From: Eudorina sp. 2006-703-Eu-15
Taxonomy: Eukaryota > Chlorophyta > Chlorophyceae > Chlamydomonadales > Volvocaceae
Length of the DNA stretch: 64,000 nt
Reading direction: 5' to 3'
NCBI GenBank assembly: GCA_003117195.1
Contig: BDSI01000057.1
Span: forward strand, 682,001-746,000
The notes under the pieces are model-generated. The model was given only the letters and a program-made list of their open reading frames with translations. It was not told where the DNA came from and made no database searches. The stretch's first letter is position 1; each line of letters opens with the position of its first letter. The position numbers and the translations under genes were made by a program. Below are positions 23,823 through 36,400 of the stretch, piece after piece.

Positions 23823-26800
23823 CTGCGGTACCGTACGCGGGTGGTTGGGTGGGTGGGTGGATGGATGTGTGCCAACACAACAGGGGGCGAGGGTGGGGAC
23901 AGGCCACTGCGCTGCCAACGGACATGCCAACGGGAACTGTTTCTAGCAGGGAGCGCGGCTGAGGCGGATGGCGTGCTGTGCAGCAGTGCCATGCGGCAAT
24001 CGAGTGTGATGTAGAGTCGCAGCCGAGTAAGACGTCCCGCATAAGATGGATTTGCCCCGGTGGGGCATCACGGTGGTAGGGCCCCCGCAGGAGGCAAGGG
24101 TGCTGGCTGGCACGTGGACACGTGTCCCGGACACCCGCCGCACCTGCGGGGGAGGTGCGGCGCGCGGCCGCCCTCCTGGCCTGGCCCCGGTGGTGGTGTG
24201 CGCCGTGGGGGTCTCGTCGCCCCGCTGGCCCGCCCCGCTGCCGTGCACGGGGCAGCCGGGGAAGTCACAGCCGCCGCACACCGTCTCCGGCCCTAGAGGG
24301 TCGGCGTCCTCGTCCCACGGATCCGCCAAATCCCCCAAATCGTCCTCCTCCTCCTCCTCGTCCTCCCCGCCCTCCCCGTCCTCGTCCTCCTCTTCCCTAC
24401 CGCTCTCGGTAGTCACAGCGAACCTGACCCCCCGGCCACCGCCGCTGCGAGTATCCCTGTGAGCTCCGGCACCACCACCCCGCATCCCGCCGCCCTGTCC
24501 CTGCACCCGGTCCCGACCCCGCCGGCCCCGCCCGCCACCCCCGACGCGCTGCGCCACCATCGCCGCCACGGACCGCACGGCGGCGGTCTGAGGGCTCACT
24601 CGCGCTGCTGTGCCCACAGCCCGGCCAGCGCTCCCCGCCGCCGCCGCGTCGCCACTGCGAACTGCCACGCCGGCACGTCCAGACGGCACCGGACCGAGGG
24701 GTTCCTCCTCCTCCGCGGCCTCCTCCTCCGCCTCATCTCCTTCGCGGTCGACGAAGGCCACCCCCGGGCCTCGAGCTCGCCTTTCGGTGCGACCAGGGCC
24801 CGGCTGGCTGGCGCTGCCCTGACGAGGGTCCGCCTCGGGGGATGCGCTGCTGCCGTCGGTGGCTGCGGCAGCGGCCGCCAAGGCGCCAGCGGCGCCGGCG
24901 GTGGCAGTGGGGCGCATTCCGGTGCGCACGCGGTTCGTGAAGTTGATCTGGTGCCGCAGCAGCGCTGCAGCCGCTGCAGCCGCCTGCCAGCGGACGAGGG
25001 GTGCGCGGGGCGCGGGGACGAGGCGCAGCAACGTCATGAACGGTCGCACCCTGCCGGCATGGAAGTCATAGTTCCAGGATGAAGCAAACATCTCCCTAGC
25101 GAAACCGACGAGGTCTCTGCCATGGAGACCACACCACGAGATCCTGGCTTGGTCGTGCGCCGCTGCAGAGAGGTCCACAACCCGCGACCTCGCAAGAACT
25201 CATCCTGATTTCGATTGTGGTACGGCAGACAGGCCGACGGGTGTAAAAGGCTCACCCGCAGTACCGCAACTCACAAGTACATCAATTGCTTACAAGCCCC
25301 CGCCCCCGACCCACCCGGGGCGACATGTCCGGCTCGCGCCGTGCGCTCCACCGCCGCCGCCGCTTTATCTCGCCGTGCATCCGCTGCTGCAGCGGACTGC
25401 GGGGATGCGGCTGCCGCGCCAGGCCCGGCTCCGTCGGCTGCATAGCGCCCTGCCGCGGAAAAAGCGTCCCATGGGTCTCCTCGGGGAAGAGGCTCCGTTT
25501 GCCTCCCGGCGCCACGCCTCCCCTCCCGCCCGCCGCCCCGCCCACACCTCCACCTCCACTTCCCACAGCCGACAGTGGCAGAGGCGGCGGAGGCGAGCCT
25601 CCGGGGCGCCCTCGCCTGCCTGCCGTCGGCGACTGGTACATGGGTGGCGGCATGAACAGCGGCCGCAGCGGCCGGGACCCCTCCGCGAAGTGCTGCAGGC
25701 CCGTCTGGTACCGCGCCTGGCGCTCCGCCACCGCCGCCTCCTGCCGCGCCCGCAGCCGCCGCAGCGCATCCAGCTGACGCTGCTGCGCGGGGCTGGGCTC
25801 CAAGGCCAACGCCTCAGCCGCCGTCAGGCTGCGGCCCCGCTGGCCGCCTGCGCCGCCTCCGCGGCCGCCCCTCTGACCCGTGGGACCGCCAGCCGCCCGT
25901 CGCCCTCCTGCGGCCGGACGGCCCTGCAGCGCAGCCATAGCCTCCTCCTCCGCCGCCGCCGCATCGAACTCGCCGCCCAGCGGCCCGGCAGCCCCGCCCT
26001 CGCCATCCGGTGGCGGCTGCTCCAGCCCGATCTCCCGCACCTGCAGGAACCTCGGGCCCTTGCCCCGGGGCACGGCGGCGTTGGGCAGCGTGGCGGGCAG
26101 GGCTGGGCCGCCGGGCTGGCCCTGTGCTGCGCCAGCGGCGCGACCGCTGGCGCTGCCGCCGCCACCGTTGGCTGCATCCGCAGTTGAGGCCAGTGTGGCG
26201 AAAGCGTCCGTCAGGTAGACGGGCCTGGGTCCGGCGGCAGGCGCGGGTCCCGCCCCCGCCGCTGCCGCCCCCGCCACTGGTGGCGCAGCAGGCCCCGCCG
26301 GCTGAATGACGCCGCCGCTCTGTTGGAAGGCCTCCATGATGAGCTGCATCAGCTCCGCTGCCAGTGCCGCCTGCTTCTGCTCCGGCGATGGGGGCTGCTG
26401 CTGCTGCTGCTGCTGGTGTGGCTGGCTGTGACGCGGCCCAGCCGTGTCCGCCTGCACGCCAGCGCCGCTCGGTTCACCGCTGCCGCCGCCTTCAGACCTG
26501 GACGGCGCAGCCGAGCCCCGACCTGAGCCCGAGCCCGAGCCGCATCTTGCGCCCGATGACGCGAATGAGCCGCGCCTGTTCACCACACCCGCGGCAACGT
26601 TGCGCTTCTCGTTGTCCTCCGCGGCCGGCTCCGCATCACGCCTGGACCTAAATCTTCCCGACCCGGATCCGGAACTGGATCGAGATCGCGTCTCCAGTGC
26701 CACACTGGGGCCCGCGCCCGAACCTGTCGCAGAGCCCCTCCGCGATGCAGCTCCGGAGCCTCTCCTCCCAGACCCCACGCCCCCGCTCGCCATCTCCGGG

Positions 26801-29800
26801 TCGCCATCATTCCTCGCCTTCTCCTGCACATCCTCCGCCTCGCTCCCTTCCTCCTCCTCCTCGTCCTCCTGCTCCTCCTCAAACTCTTCCACCTCATAGT
26901 CCTCCGCCGCGTCCCCCTCCTCCTCCGGAACCGCTGTGCTCAGCGAGGAGCCCCCGCCGGAACCCCCGCCGCGGCCGCCCCGCGGCGCGCGGGCCTGCCC
27001 CTGGCCCTCCCTGGACAGCACCATGATGCCGCCGGACACGTCCAGGGAGGTCGACTTGCCGCTGATGACCCGCCGCGTGATGCGACCGGGGACGGCGCGG
27101 CCCGATGCCGCGGACGGCTCCGACTGGAGGCCGCTGCGGCCGGGACTGAAGCTGGAGGCCACTCCGAGCGTGTCGGCATAGGGGCCCCCGTCGCCGCTGG
27201 GGCTGGCTGTGGCGTCGACGCCGGCTGCACCGCCGCGGCCGCCTGGCGGCAGCCAGGCGGCCGTCGCGACCGGCGAGACCTGCACCGCGGGCGCGAACGC
27301 GCGGTAGCCGCCGGGACCGGGGGCGGGGGCGGGACCGGGGCTATGACGCACGTAAGCGGCGCGGTCGGGTGCTGCGTACTGCAGGTCGCGGTCCCAGGGG
27401 GCGGAGGGGTAGTGGGGGCCCGGGTAGGCGGGGGGCGGAGAGGGCACCGCCACCGGTACGCCCGCCCACGCCGCCGGCCCAGGTGCCGGGTAGTAGGCGG
27501 GCAGGCCGGGCACGGTGACGGGCCCGCGACCCGGGTTGAGCACCAGCTGCGTGCAGTAGATGTTGATGGGCTGGTTCAAGGGCGGCGGCGGCGGCTCCAG
27601 CGGCGGCTGTCGTGAAGCGGCGGCGAGGTTGAAGTTTGCGTCCGCTAGCTCAACGTCGCCGCCGCCGCCGCCGCCTTGGGAGGCACCAGCTCCGGAACCC
27701 TTGGGCCCGATAGGTAGCGGCGCAGGTCTGGATGCCGCGCCGGCCGCTGCCTCGACGTCTGGAAGCGTGACGACCGGCACCTGGATCAGGGCCCGCTCTA
27801 CGGCAGGTCGTATGGGGACGGCGGAGGGTCCCGCCTCACCCGAGGCGCTGCCGCGATCCCCCGCAGCGGCGGGGGCGGGGGCTGCGGCGGCGGCCTGCGG
27901 ACCCACGGGGAGCCCGGCGGAGGACACCTCGGTCCGCAGCTTGTCCGCCGCCTGCTGGAACTTGGCGCGAAGGGCGGAGTGACTGTCCAGTATCTGAGGG
28001 CGGGGCAGAGCGGAGCCGGGTAGGACGGGGTGGGGAATGTAGAAGGGGTCTTGTGGCACACAGGTAAACCTCTCCCCGGTCCCAGGTGTGTCGGACCCGC
28101 ACTTGCGTGCGCGGCGTCAACCCCGTAACAAGCCAAGGGCTACACCCGACACGCAGGGCAGTAGGGCAGGCCTACCTCCTGCACCCGGCGCTCCGTCTCC
28201 GGGCCGTGCAGCACGTCCATCATCTTGGCGTGCGGTGAGCTGACGACCCGCGGGTCGGCCGCCGGACGTCCAAGCACTGGCGAACGCTGCCCCGCCGCAT
28301 CCGACGCGCCCGCTGCCGCCGCCTCGCCCGACTCGGCAGCCTCTGGCTCCGCTGCCGCACCGGCATCGCCAGCACCGGCGCCTCCCGAAGCCGCCCGTGA
28401 CGGCTGTCGCTGTGGAGCCCCGGTGCCGCTCCTGACGCTGTCGGCCACGCTGCCGTCCGCGCTGCCAGTGCGGGCGAGTCCGCTGCCGCGCCTCGACGGC
28501 CGCATCTCTGCCTCGGCCATTTGCTGCAGCAGCCGCTCCGCCACACCCATCCCGAAGTCATCCCCCGGCTCGGGTCGCTCGGGTGCGGCGATTGCCGGAG
28601 GAGCAGCAGGAAGTGGCGGCGCCGCTGCGCCGTCTCCGGTCCCACTGCCGCGGCCCCGTGTGACACTGGTCCGGGACGGGACGGAGGCGAGAGGTTGACC
28701 GGGATCAGCTGCGGACTGCGTGGCCGCGGCGTCGGCAGGCTGCGCGTGTGAGGGCGGCGGCGGCGGTGGCAGCGGCGGCCGCCGGGGGGGTGCGGTGGGC
28801 GGCTGCGGGTCGGAGATGTAGCCCGCATTGCCGGGGCCGCTTCCAGGGGCTCGCTTCGACGCAGGTCCGGATGCGTCAGGCTTCGAGCGATGGGCCTTCC
28901 GCCCGTGGCCGCCTTTGTCATCCTTGCTGTTGCCCGAGGTGAAGCTGCTGCTACTGCTGCTACTTGAGCTACGGCTACTGCTACTACTTGAGCTACTGCT
29001 GCTGGAGTCGCTATCGTCGTCATCGTCCTCAGACCCGCGCCGCCGCGACTGTCGTCGCCGCCCTTTCTCCTTCTTGTGCCCCTTCCGCCTCCTCCTCCTC
29101 CCCTTCTTCTCATTCTTCTTGTGTTTCTTCCGCCTGCCTCGCCTCTCCTCATCCGCCTCTTTATCATCGTCATGATTTTCCGCCTGGCCCCGCCGCCGCG
29201 CCCGCTCCTGCTCCCTCTCCCGCCGCCGCCGCTCCCGCTCCGCCGTGCCCGCCGCCGCCTCCTCCACCGCGCCCTCCTCCCGCGCCGTGGGGCTGACCGC
29301 CAGGACTCGCCCGCTCAGCGACTTGGTCAGCAGCCACTTGCCGGGGGAGTCATCCCGGGGCACATCCTCGGGGCCGCCAGGATACGGCCCCCGTGGCAGA
29401 GGGCCCCCGCCGCCGCCCGTGCCGTGCCGCGGCGGGTGGTGCACATCGCCCAGCGGCCCCGGCCCCAGCATCTGCTCCGGCTCCAGCTGCAGCGCCGGAT
29501 CCAATTCGCGCAGGACGGCCATGTTGGGCTGTGCCAGGGCGGCCCGCTGCTGGCGCCACCGCACGGCGGTGTTCTCCGAAACCTGGCGCAGCGCCGCTGG
29601 CGTGGTCTGGGTCGCGGGAAGGGGATTGTGGGATTGCAGCGCCCGAGACAGGGCGTGCGGCAGTAGGTAAGGCGAGGTGAGGTGTTGCGGCGGCGGTAGC
29701 TGACGGGCGAGAGGGTGCGTGAACCAGAGACACGCCCAGAACGATGCCGGAAACGACCGGGTGAGTGCATAGCCGATGTGCCGTGAATAAAGGGGTCCTT

Positions 29801-30390
29801 ACAACACGCTGTGCACCCGTCTCTGTGTAAAAGGGCCCCCTGGACGTTTGAATGTACCCACCTCCAGCATCTCCGGCCACAGCGATGGGTCGTCCACGCC
29901 GGACGGCGCCCCTACCGCCGCCCCCAGCTGGGACAGGGACGCCAGCGCGGACAGCTGGCTCAGCGCGGAGAGCCCGGCAAGCGCTCCAGGGTTGGCAGCG
30001 TTCACTACGACCGTCGCGTGCGGTGGGGCCCCCGGCTGCGAAACCTGCAGCGGGTGTGTTGGCTGCGGGTGAGGTGGAGGTGGCGACCGGGGCGCCGCCG
30101 GGGATGGTGGTAGTTGGTGGAGCTGCGGAGGTGCCTGCGGTGACCCCGGAGGAAGCTGCGTGGAAGCTGGCTGTACTGGGAAGCCATAGACAGTGGCTCC
30201 GGGCACAGACGCACCGGGGAGTGAGAATGGGTATGGAGTGGGAGCCGGCGGGGCAGCTGTCGCGGTGGGGCCTGCAGGGCCCGTGGTGGCTGTGGCGGTG
30301 ATGCCGTGGACGTGGATGTCGATCCGCGGGTGGCCCAGAGCGGACTGGGGGTCTGCGTCCAGGGAGGCGTCAGGCTGCCGCTGCTGCTGC

Positions 30391-30425
<35 letters not shown>

Positions 30426-33400
30426 AGATTGCTGAGGTTGCGGCGTCCAGGCCTGGGGTGGCTGCGTTGGCGGCGGGGGGCCGTGCTGGACTGCCACCGA
30501 GTGCCGCGTGGGCGACTCCGCGGCCAGGTCTTGCTGAGCCTGGGGATGCTGTTGGTGCGGTACTGCTTGATCGGTCCGGAAGGGCACCGCCTCTTGGCGT
30601 GTTTCGCCAACTCCGATGGCCGCATCCGGGTGCGCCTGAGCGGTCGGCGGAGCAGCCTCCGCCCCACCAACGTCCGCGCGGTCAAAGAGGCCGAGTCGCT
30701 GGCCCAGGAGGCCTGGTGAGGGCGGCGGGTCCAGGACACAGGGGCCAGGACGGCGGCAGCATTAGTGCAATTCACGGCGCTGTCGCGGCAGCACTATGAT
30801 ATCAGCAGCCGTGCCTATGGCTGCCGTAATCCATGACACGGCACGCCGCCGCCGCTTGCAACATGCCTGTTGAGCCATGGCCTCGCCGGCCTCGTGGCGG
30901 ATGTGTCATGAAGCGGAAGCCCTCAGGAACTTGTTGTCCCCTCCCCGTGTGGATTGCGTCCTGCCCAGGCAACCACTACACTAGCACTGAAGATATCCGA
31001 TCCTCTCCAAACCTCTCCAGCCAAGAGACCACGGCACGTTCCGTCCAAGTGCGTCCTCACCGACCCGCGGGTCCGAAAACCGACCCCTGGCGCCCCGCCT
31101 ACCTCCCGCCGGACGGGGAAATCGGTCCTCCGTGCGGCGCAGCATCCCCAGCAGGTGCTCGGTGCGGCCGGCGGTGCCCGCGGGGAGGATGCCCGGCAGA
31201 TCCCCCTCGGGCCGGTCCAGCGCGCGGAGCTTCCGCATCGGCAGTGCGGGCGGCGGGGACTCGCCGGGCAGCGGCGCGGAGGTGGGCTGCGCGCGTGAAG
31301 GGGTTGGGGTGGGGGTGTGGAGGACAGGGCCGGGCACGCGTCGCTCAGGGGAGATCTCCGGTGTGGATGAGGACATGGAGGTGCAGGGACTTGATCCCGG
31401 CGCTCCATGTGCATCACGGGCCGCATGATGAGGTGGTCAAGGAAGAGGTGGTAGACTTCACAGACAGCGCCGGATGCTAGAGCAAACCCCGAGTGGAGCT
31501 GTCGGTCGCCGCCTCATTTGCAGGCTCGGCGTGGAGGGCAAGGGGCATCAAGCACCCCTGGCACCCCAGATATGCTCAGCTAGCAAGGACCAAAATGACG
31601 TCCCAAAGTGACGTCCCATAGGCCACAGACCCCCCCGAGCACCTCTGGCCGGAGCCCCTCCCCTCCCCTCGCACGGCGGGCACGCGGGCGCACCTTGGGC
31701 TCAGGCTGCAGCACGCGCATGAGCCGGACGTTGAGGAACCTGGGGCCCTCATCGCCCTCCGCGAGGAAGCCCGGCTGCACGTGGCGCCTGGCACAGCGGC
31801 ACAGCGGCGCCGGGACACGTCATGGGCCCACATACGTCACCGCACGACAAAGCCATTTGCCACGAATGACATATGTGTTGACAAATTGTTCAGAGATTTC
31901 CACAAGCACGAGGTATCTTGCGCGAATGTTACCTAAAAAAAGCAAGAAGCAGCGAATCCGGGCCGCACCGGCCCACTGCTTGCTACGGTAATCAACCAGG
32001 CGGCGTGGCCCTTCCCGACTCATCGTCTCACTTGGTGGGCTGATGGTCTGATGGGCCCTGCGGCAGCCTCAGCAGCCGTGTGGGGCTCACGCCCTCGCCC
32101 TGCGGGGACGCATGCAGCGTCCGCACCGCCGGCACCGCCGCCGTGGCGTCCTCCCCTAGCCTCAGCAACGTGACCGGCGGTAGGACCCAGCCCGTGCCCT
32201 GATCCGCCTCCACCGCCTCCCGCCTCTCCAAGCGCTCCTGACGTGGATGCGCCCACAGCCGGAGCGGCTGTGCCGCCGCGCCTGCTGCTTCCGCAGCCGT
32301 GGCAGGCTGCCCGCCCTCCGGTACCCACGTCGCGTGCGGGTACGAATCGGCACCTGGTGCACCGGCGCCCGGCGAGGATCCCGGGGCACCACTGTCTCCG
32401 GTGTCTCGGTCGGTGGGCGCAGGCGCGCCAGCCGGCCATACGCTGGGCACCTGCGCCGTGCCGAGGGCGGGATACGTTACTGTATGAGCGGCGAGAACAC
32501 CACCAGTCTACGTGACAGCAGGCGCCGATGAACGGCCCATAAGCGGCTTAGGAGGCCCGAGGCCGCCCCTGGTGAACTTGATGATTGGAATAAGAACCTG
32601 TTGACGGCCCGGCCGCACCGTAGCGTACGTACCTGTTCCGGTGCAACGGGCAGCATTGCGGCGGCGAGCGGGCGGCGTGCGAAGGCGGGAGTGGGCCCGG
32701 GCGGCTGCAGGTTCCGGAGCAGCTGCCGCGGCTTCAGCAGCTTCACCTGGGGACCTGCCGGGCGGAGGTGCGCAGGTCCAAAGATCACACAGGCCTATTC
32801 CGACCTTTCGACTGCTGCCTGCGCATCTGATGGACCACCACCGCGCACCGAGACGGGGATGCAACAAAGACAAGAGCAAGGGTCGACACCATGAGGCGAG
32901 TCGGGGAGCATGCAGGACCGGCCTGTGCCCCCCCCACCCCGCAGCTACGGTAACTCCGGCCCCTCCGCCTGTGCGGACCCCGGACCGCCCCACCCACCCA
33001 CCCACCCACCCACCCACCCACCCACCCACCCACCCACCCACCCACCCACCCACCCACCCACCCACCTGCGGTGACCTCCCGCTGAAGCGGGCGGACCGTC
33101 ACGCCGGACACACCCGTGGTGCCAGAGGCGCCGTACTTGCCGTACGGGTCGAGCAGCTCCCGGCGCCGCACCTCCATCGCCAGTGCCGGCTGCATCTCCC
33201 TGCAGCACCGAGCGGGAACATCCAGGGGAGTCCGGGCCGGGGGGGCCCTCGTGGGACCCAAGTCCTACGACATCATACCCGGGAAACCAGTTCCGGTTTT
33301 CCGCTCTTGGCGCTTCACAGGCACTTGCCTCAAGGAGTTCACGGTGGTGGATGACGCCACGCTGCTGCTGTCGTCCTCCTCGTCGATCCCCGCCCGAGCG

Positions 33401-36400
33401 AGCAGGGTCCGGGCTTCCCGGGCCGCCTGCCGCAGGTCCCCGGCCGTCGCCGGCCGCGAGGGCAGTGAGGGTCCGGGCGGGCCGTAGGGCACGTCGGGCT
33501 CGAGGAGCGGCGGCGGGGCCGGCCGCTGCAGGGCCGCGGGCGGCTCTGCGGCGAGATCTGAATAACAGGGAGGGAGGTCAGGGCCGACAGCGCGCGTGGG
33601 GGCGTCTGCAGTCCATGTGGCAGGGGCGGCGGCGCTTGGCAGTGAGTGCGGCGAGGGATCGATCGGGCCTCCGCCGGGTCGTGTCGTGCACACTTTTGAG
33701 CCACCGCGACACGGTGCGCACGGAGAGCCGGGTGTAGCCAGGGCTGCCGAACGCAATGCCGGGTGCGTGGTGACAAGCTGAAGGTACACGTTAAGTACCG
33801 CGGTGGTGTCCCAGCCGGGATGGCACGAGTACGGCGCCGCAAACTCACTTGGCGCCTGCCGACCCAGCCACAGCGGTCGGTGGCGGCGAAAGGCCCCTGG
33901 CTCCGGCGGGGGCGGAGGTTGCCGCCCCGGGCTGGCCAACATGGGGGCCGCTGCTGGCCCTGGCTCGATGGGCCCTGCGTGAGCATGGTCACAGGTGGCG
34001 GAGCAAGCCGTTACGAGGCGTGCAGACGGCCGTATCAGTTTCGCCGGTGCGCCCTGCGTAGCGAAGCCCCTGTTATAACGGAGATGCGGGGTCAACCAAC
34101 CCTACTACAAACCAGGGCAAACTGTATGCCGCCGCACGGCTGTTATCGGTATATATATTGATTGGCGCGTGGCCGCCAGTTATGATTGGCACACAATACT
34201 GGTTACCTAATTTTATATTCCATCGGCCATTCCGTCGGCCACCAAACCCTTCACTCAAACTCGCCCAGATAGCGCCCACCTGCCGCCGTCGACATGATGC
34301 CGTCCGCAGCGCCTCGCCAGCTGCGCTCCACGGCCGCCCCGAGTCGGACCGTCTCCCCCAACCTGCCATCCCCTGCCCCGCCCAAGACAGCACTGGCTGC
34401 CACCGCTTCGCCCGTCAGTATCTGCGCCTCCGCCTCCGCTACCGCCCGCACCCGCTCCGGCGCCTGGGCCAGCATCAGGCCCACACCGGGCTCCTGCAGC
34501 CCCAGCGCCCGCGGGGAGCGGAGCCCCCGCACCGCCGCCGGCGCCCGCCTCGCGGCCGCGTCCTCGGCTTCAGCCTCCGCTGCCGCCGCCTCGGCTGCCA
34601 TCGTCGCGTACCCTTGACGCTGCAGCACCTGATCCAGCAGCAGCTGCCTCTGCTGCTCCATCCGGGGATCCCCCTCCGCCGCACGCTCCATCAACCTATC
34701 AAAGGCGGCGCCCGCCATCACGCGGACGTGGCCCGGCGCGCCGGGTGGTGGCGGCGGAGGCGGCGGCGGTGAAGAGGTGAGGCCGGTGCGATGCAGAGTG
34801 CTTTGGAGCAGCAGGGTGTCCAGGGAAGGCGCGGCGGGTGACGGTGGCGCTGGGAAGACCCGTGGGTCCGTTTGCAGGCTGACGCCAGCGGGTGCCGGCA
34901 GCATGGGGCCGCCGAAGGGCAGGTCGGTGTTGGGGCGCAGCGGGCGGGGGAGTTGCCTCGGGGGCGACAGCGCGCGGTTGCTGTGGCCGGGGCGCAGCAC
35001 GGAGATGAAACTTGGAAGCCTGCGGCACACACACGGAGGTCGCCGTCCGGGTCGTGAGGACGAGGACCGGGGACAGCATCCGGCAGCTTCCGGCAGGCCG
35101 GTGCGCTGGGCGAGTGAAGCGTGGAGAGGAGCGGCGATAGCGGCACACAGCGAAGCGCGGCTCTGGAGCTGAAGGCGACGTGCGGCACGTCCGTGGCGAG
35201 CGAGATGAACAGGTGATGGACCCGTCTGGGACCTACCTGCGGTTGCATCATCAATCTCTCTAGAGGTTCTGCGACAGGCTGCGTCCCTAACACACGCGCG
35301 CGCACCTGTCGTGGCCCAGGATGACGCTCTGGGTGTCGTAGTCCACCACTGCTGTCGGCCCCCCGACCCGGGACACGGCGGCCACCGCGGCCTGGCCCGC
35401 GTCAGGCCTGGCCGCCCGCAGCGGCGAGATGACCACCTGCACACACCCCACCATCCATGCAGACGGGCAAGGCCGGGCCCCTTCAGCACAAAACAGGAAC
35501 AACAGAAGAGCACGGAGCTTCTTCCTGGCAGCGGCAAGGCCGCCCTGCTAAGACGCCGTAAACTTGGCCCAGGCCCAAATTCTCAGCACGCCTCGCTCAG
35601 GCCTATTCATTAACAAAAGAATACCCGATGGCATGACTGGAAGACACAACAGTGCAGTGGGCAACACAACCAGTAGGCAACTACCGTAAGTGGCGGAGTA
35701 CCGTAAATGCGCGGCGGACGCGCGCTTGCATACCCGTCCCGGGCTGGCCGGCGGCAGCGGCTGTATCATGATCACCGGCATGCCACCAGGGAAGCGGGCG
35801 GCGGATGGGCTGAGGCCGCCCCCCCCCGGGGCTCCCGCCAGGATGCCGCGCCCCAGCGGCGACACGGTCCGACCGATAGGCACGGACGGGGGAGCAAGCA
35901 GCAGCGCGCCGCTCAGCACCGGGCCGGCGGACGCTGGCCGACCGCCGGTGCTGCGGCGGGCGCCGCTGCGGCCCCGGCCATCGCCAACAGAGGGGCCGGC
36001 GGTGGCGGGGCGGCCGCGGTCGGTCGACCGGCCCCGCGTCGGTATTTCGCTCTGCGTCCGGCCGTGGCGACTCTTGCGCCTCGTTTGCTTGGCAGCCTGA
36101 TGTGGGTGGGGCACAGCGGAATAGGGAGGACGGACTCGGAGGACGGTTGGGAGGGCAAGCCCACAGAGAGACAGGCGCACAGCTGCACACAAAGGGCGTC
36201 AACACGTCGGGGCCTGAGGACACGATGCCCAACCGGACTGCTGGTGAATAGGAAGGAAACTGCGCATCACTGTCCGCCCTCCGTGCCGATCTGCTTGACA
36301 GCACCCCCGCCGACAGCTCTCAGGTTGGGTGCGCACCTCCTCGCCCGCCCTCGGCCTTGGCTCCTCATCCGATAACACGAGCTGCGTCAGCGCAGCGAAG

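Noticed and set aside
22021..23946. Long plus-strand open frame of about 640 codons, Pro/Ser-rich
   Set aside because: It is the antisense shadow of GC-rich minus-strand exons and the CCCCCT tract; the minus strand gives spliced, phase-matched exons with coiled-coil content.
30306..30719. Plus-strand frame ending VKEAESLAQEAW
   Set aside because: The opposite strand gives an exon (30712-29862) with correct acceptor, donor and phase on both sides.
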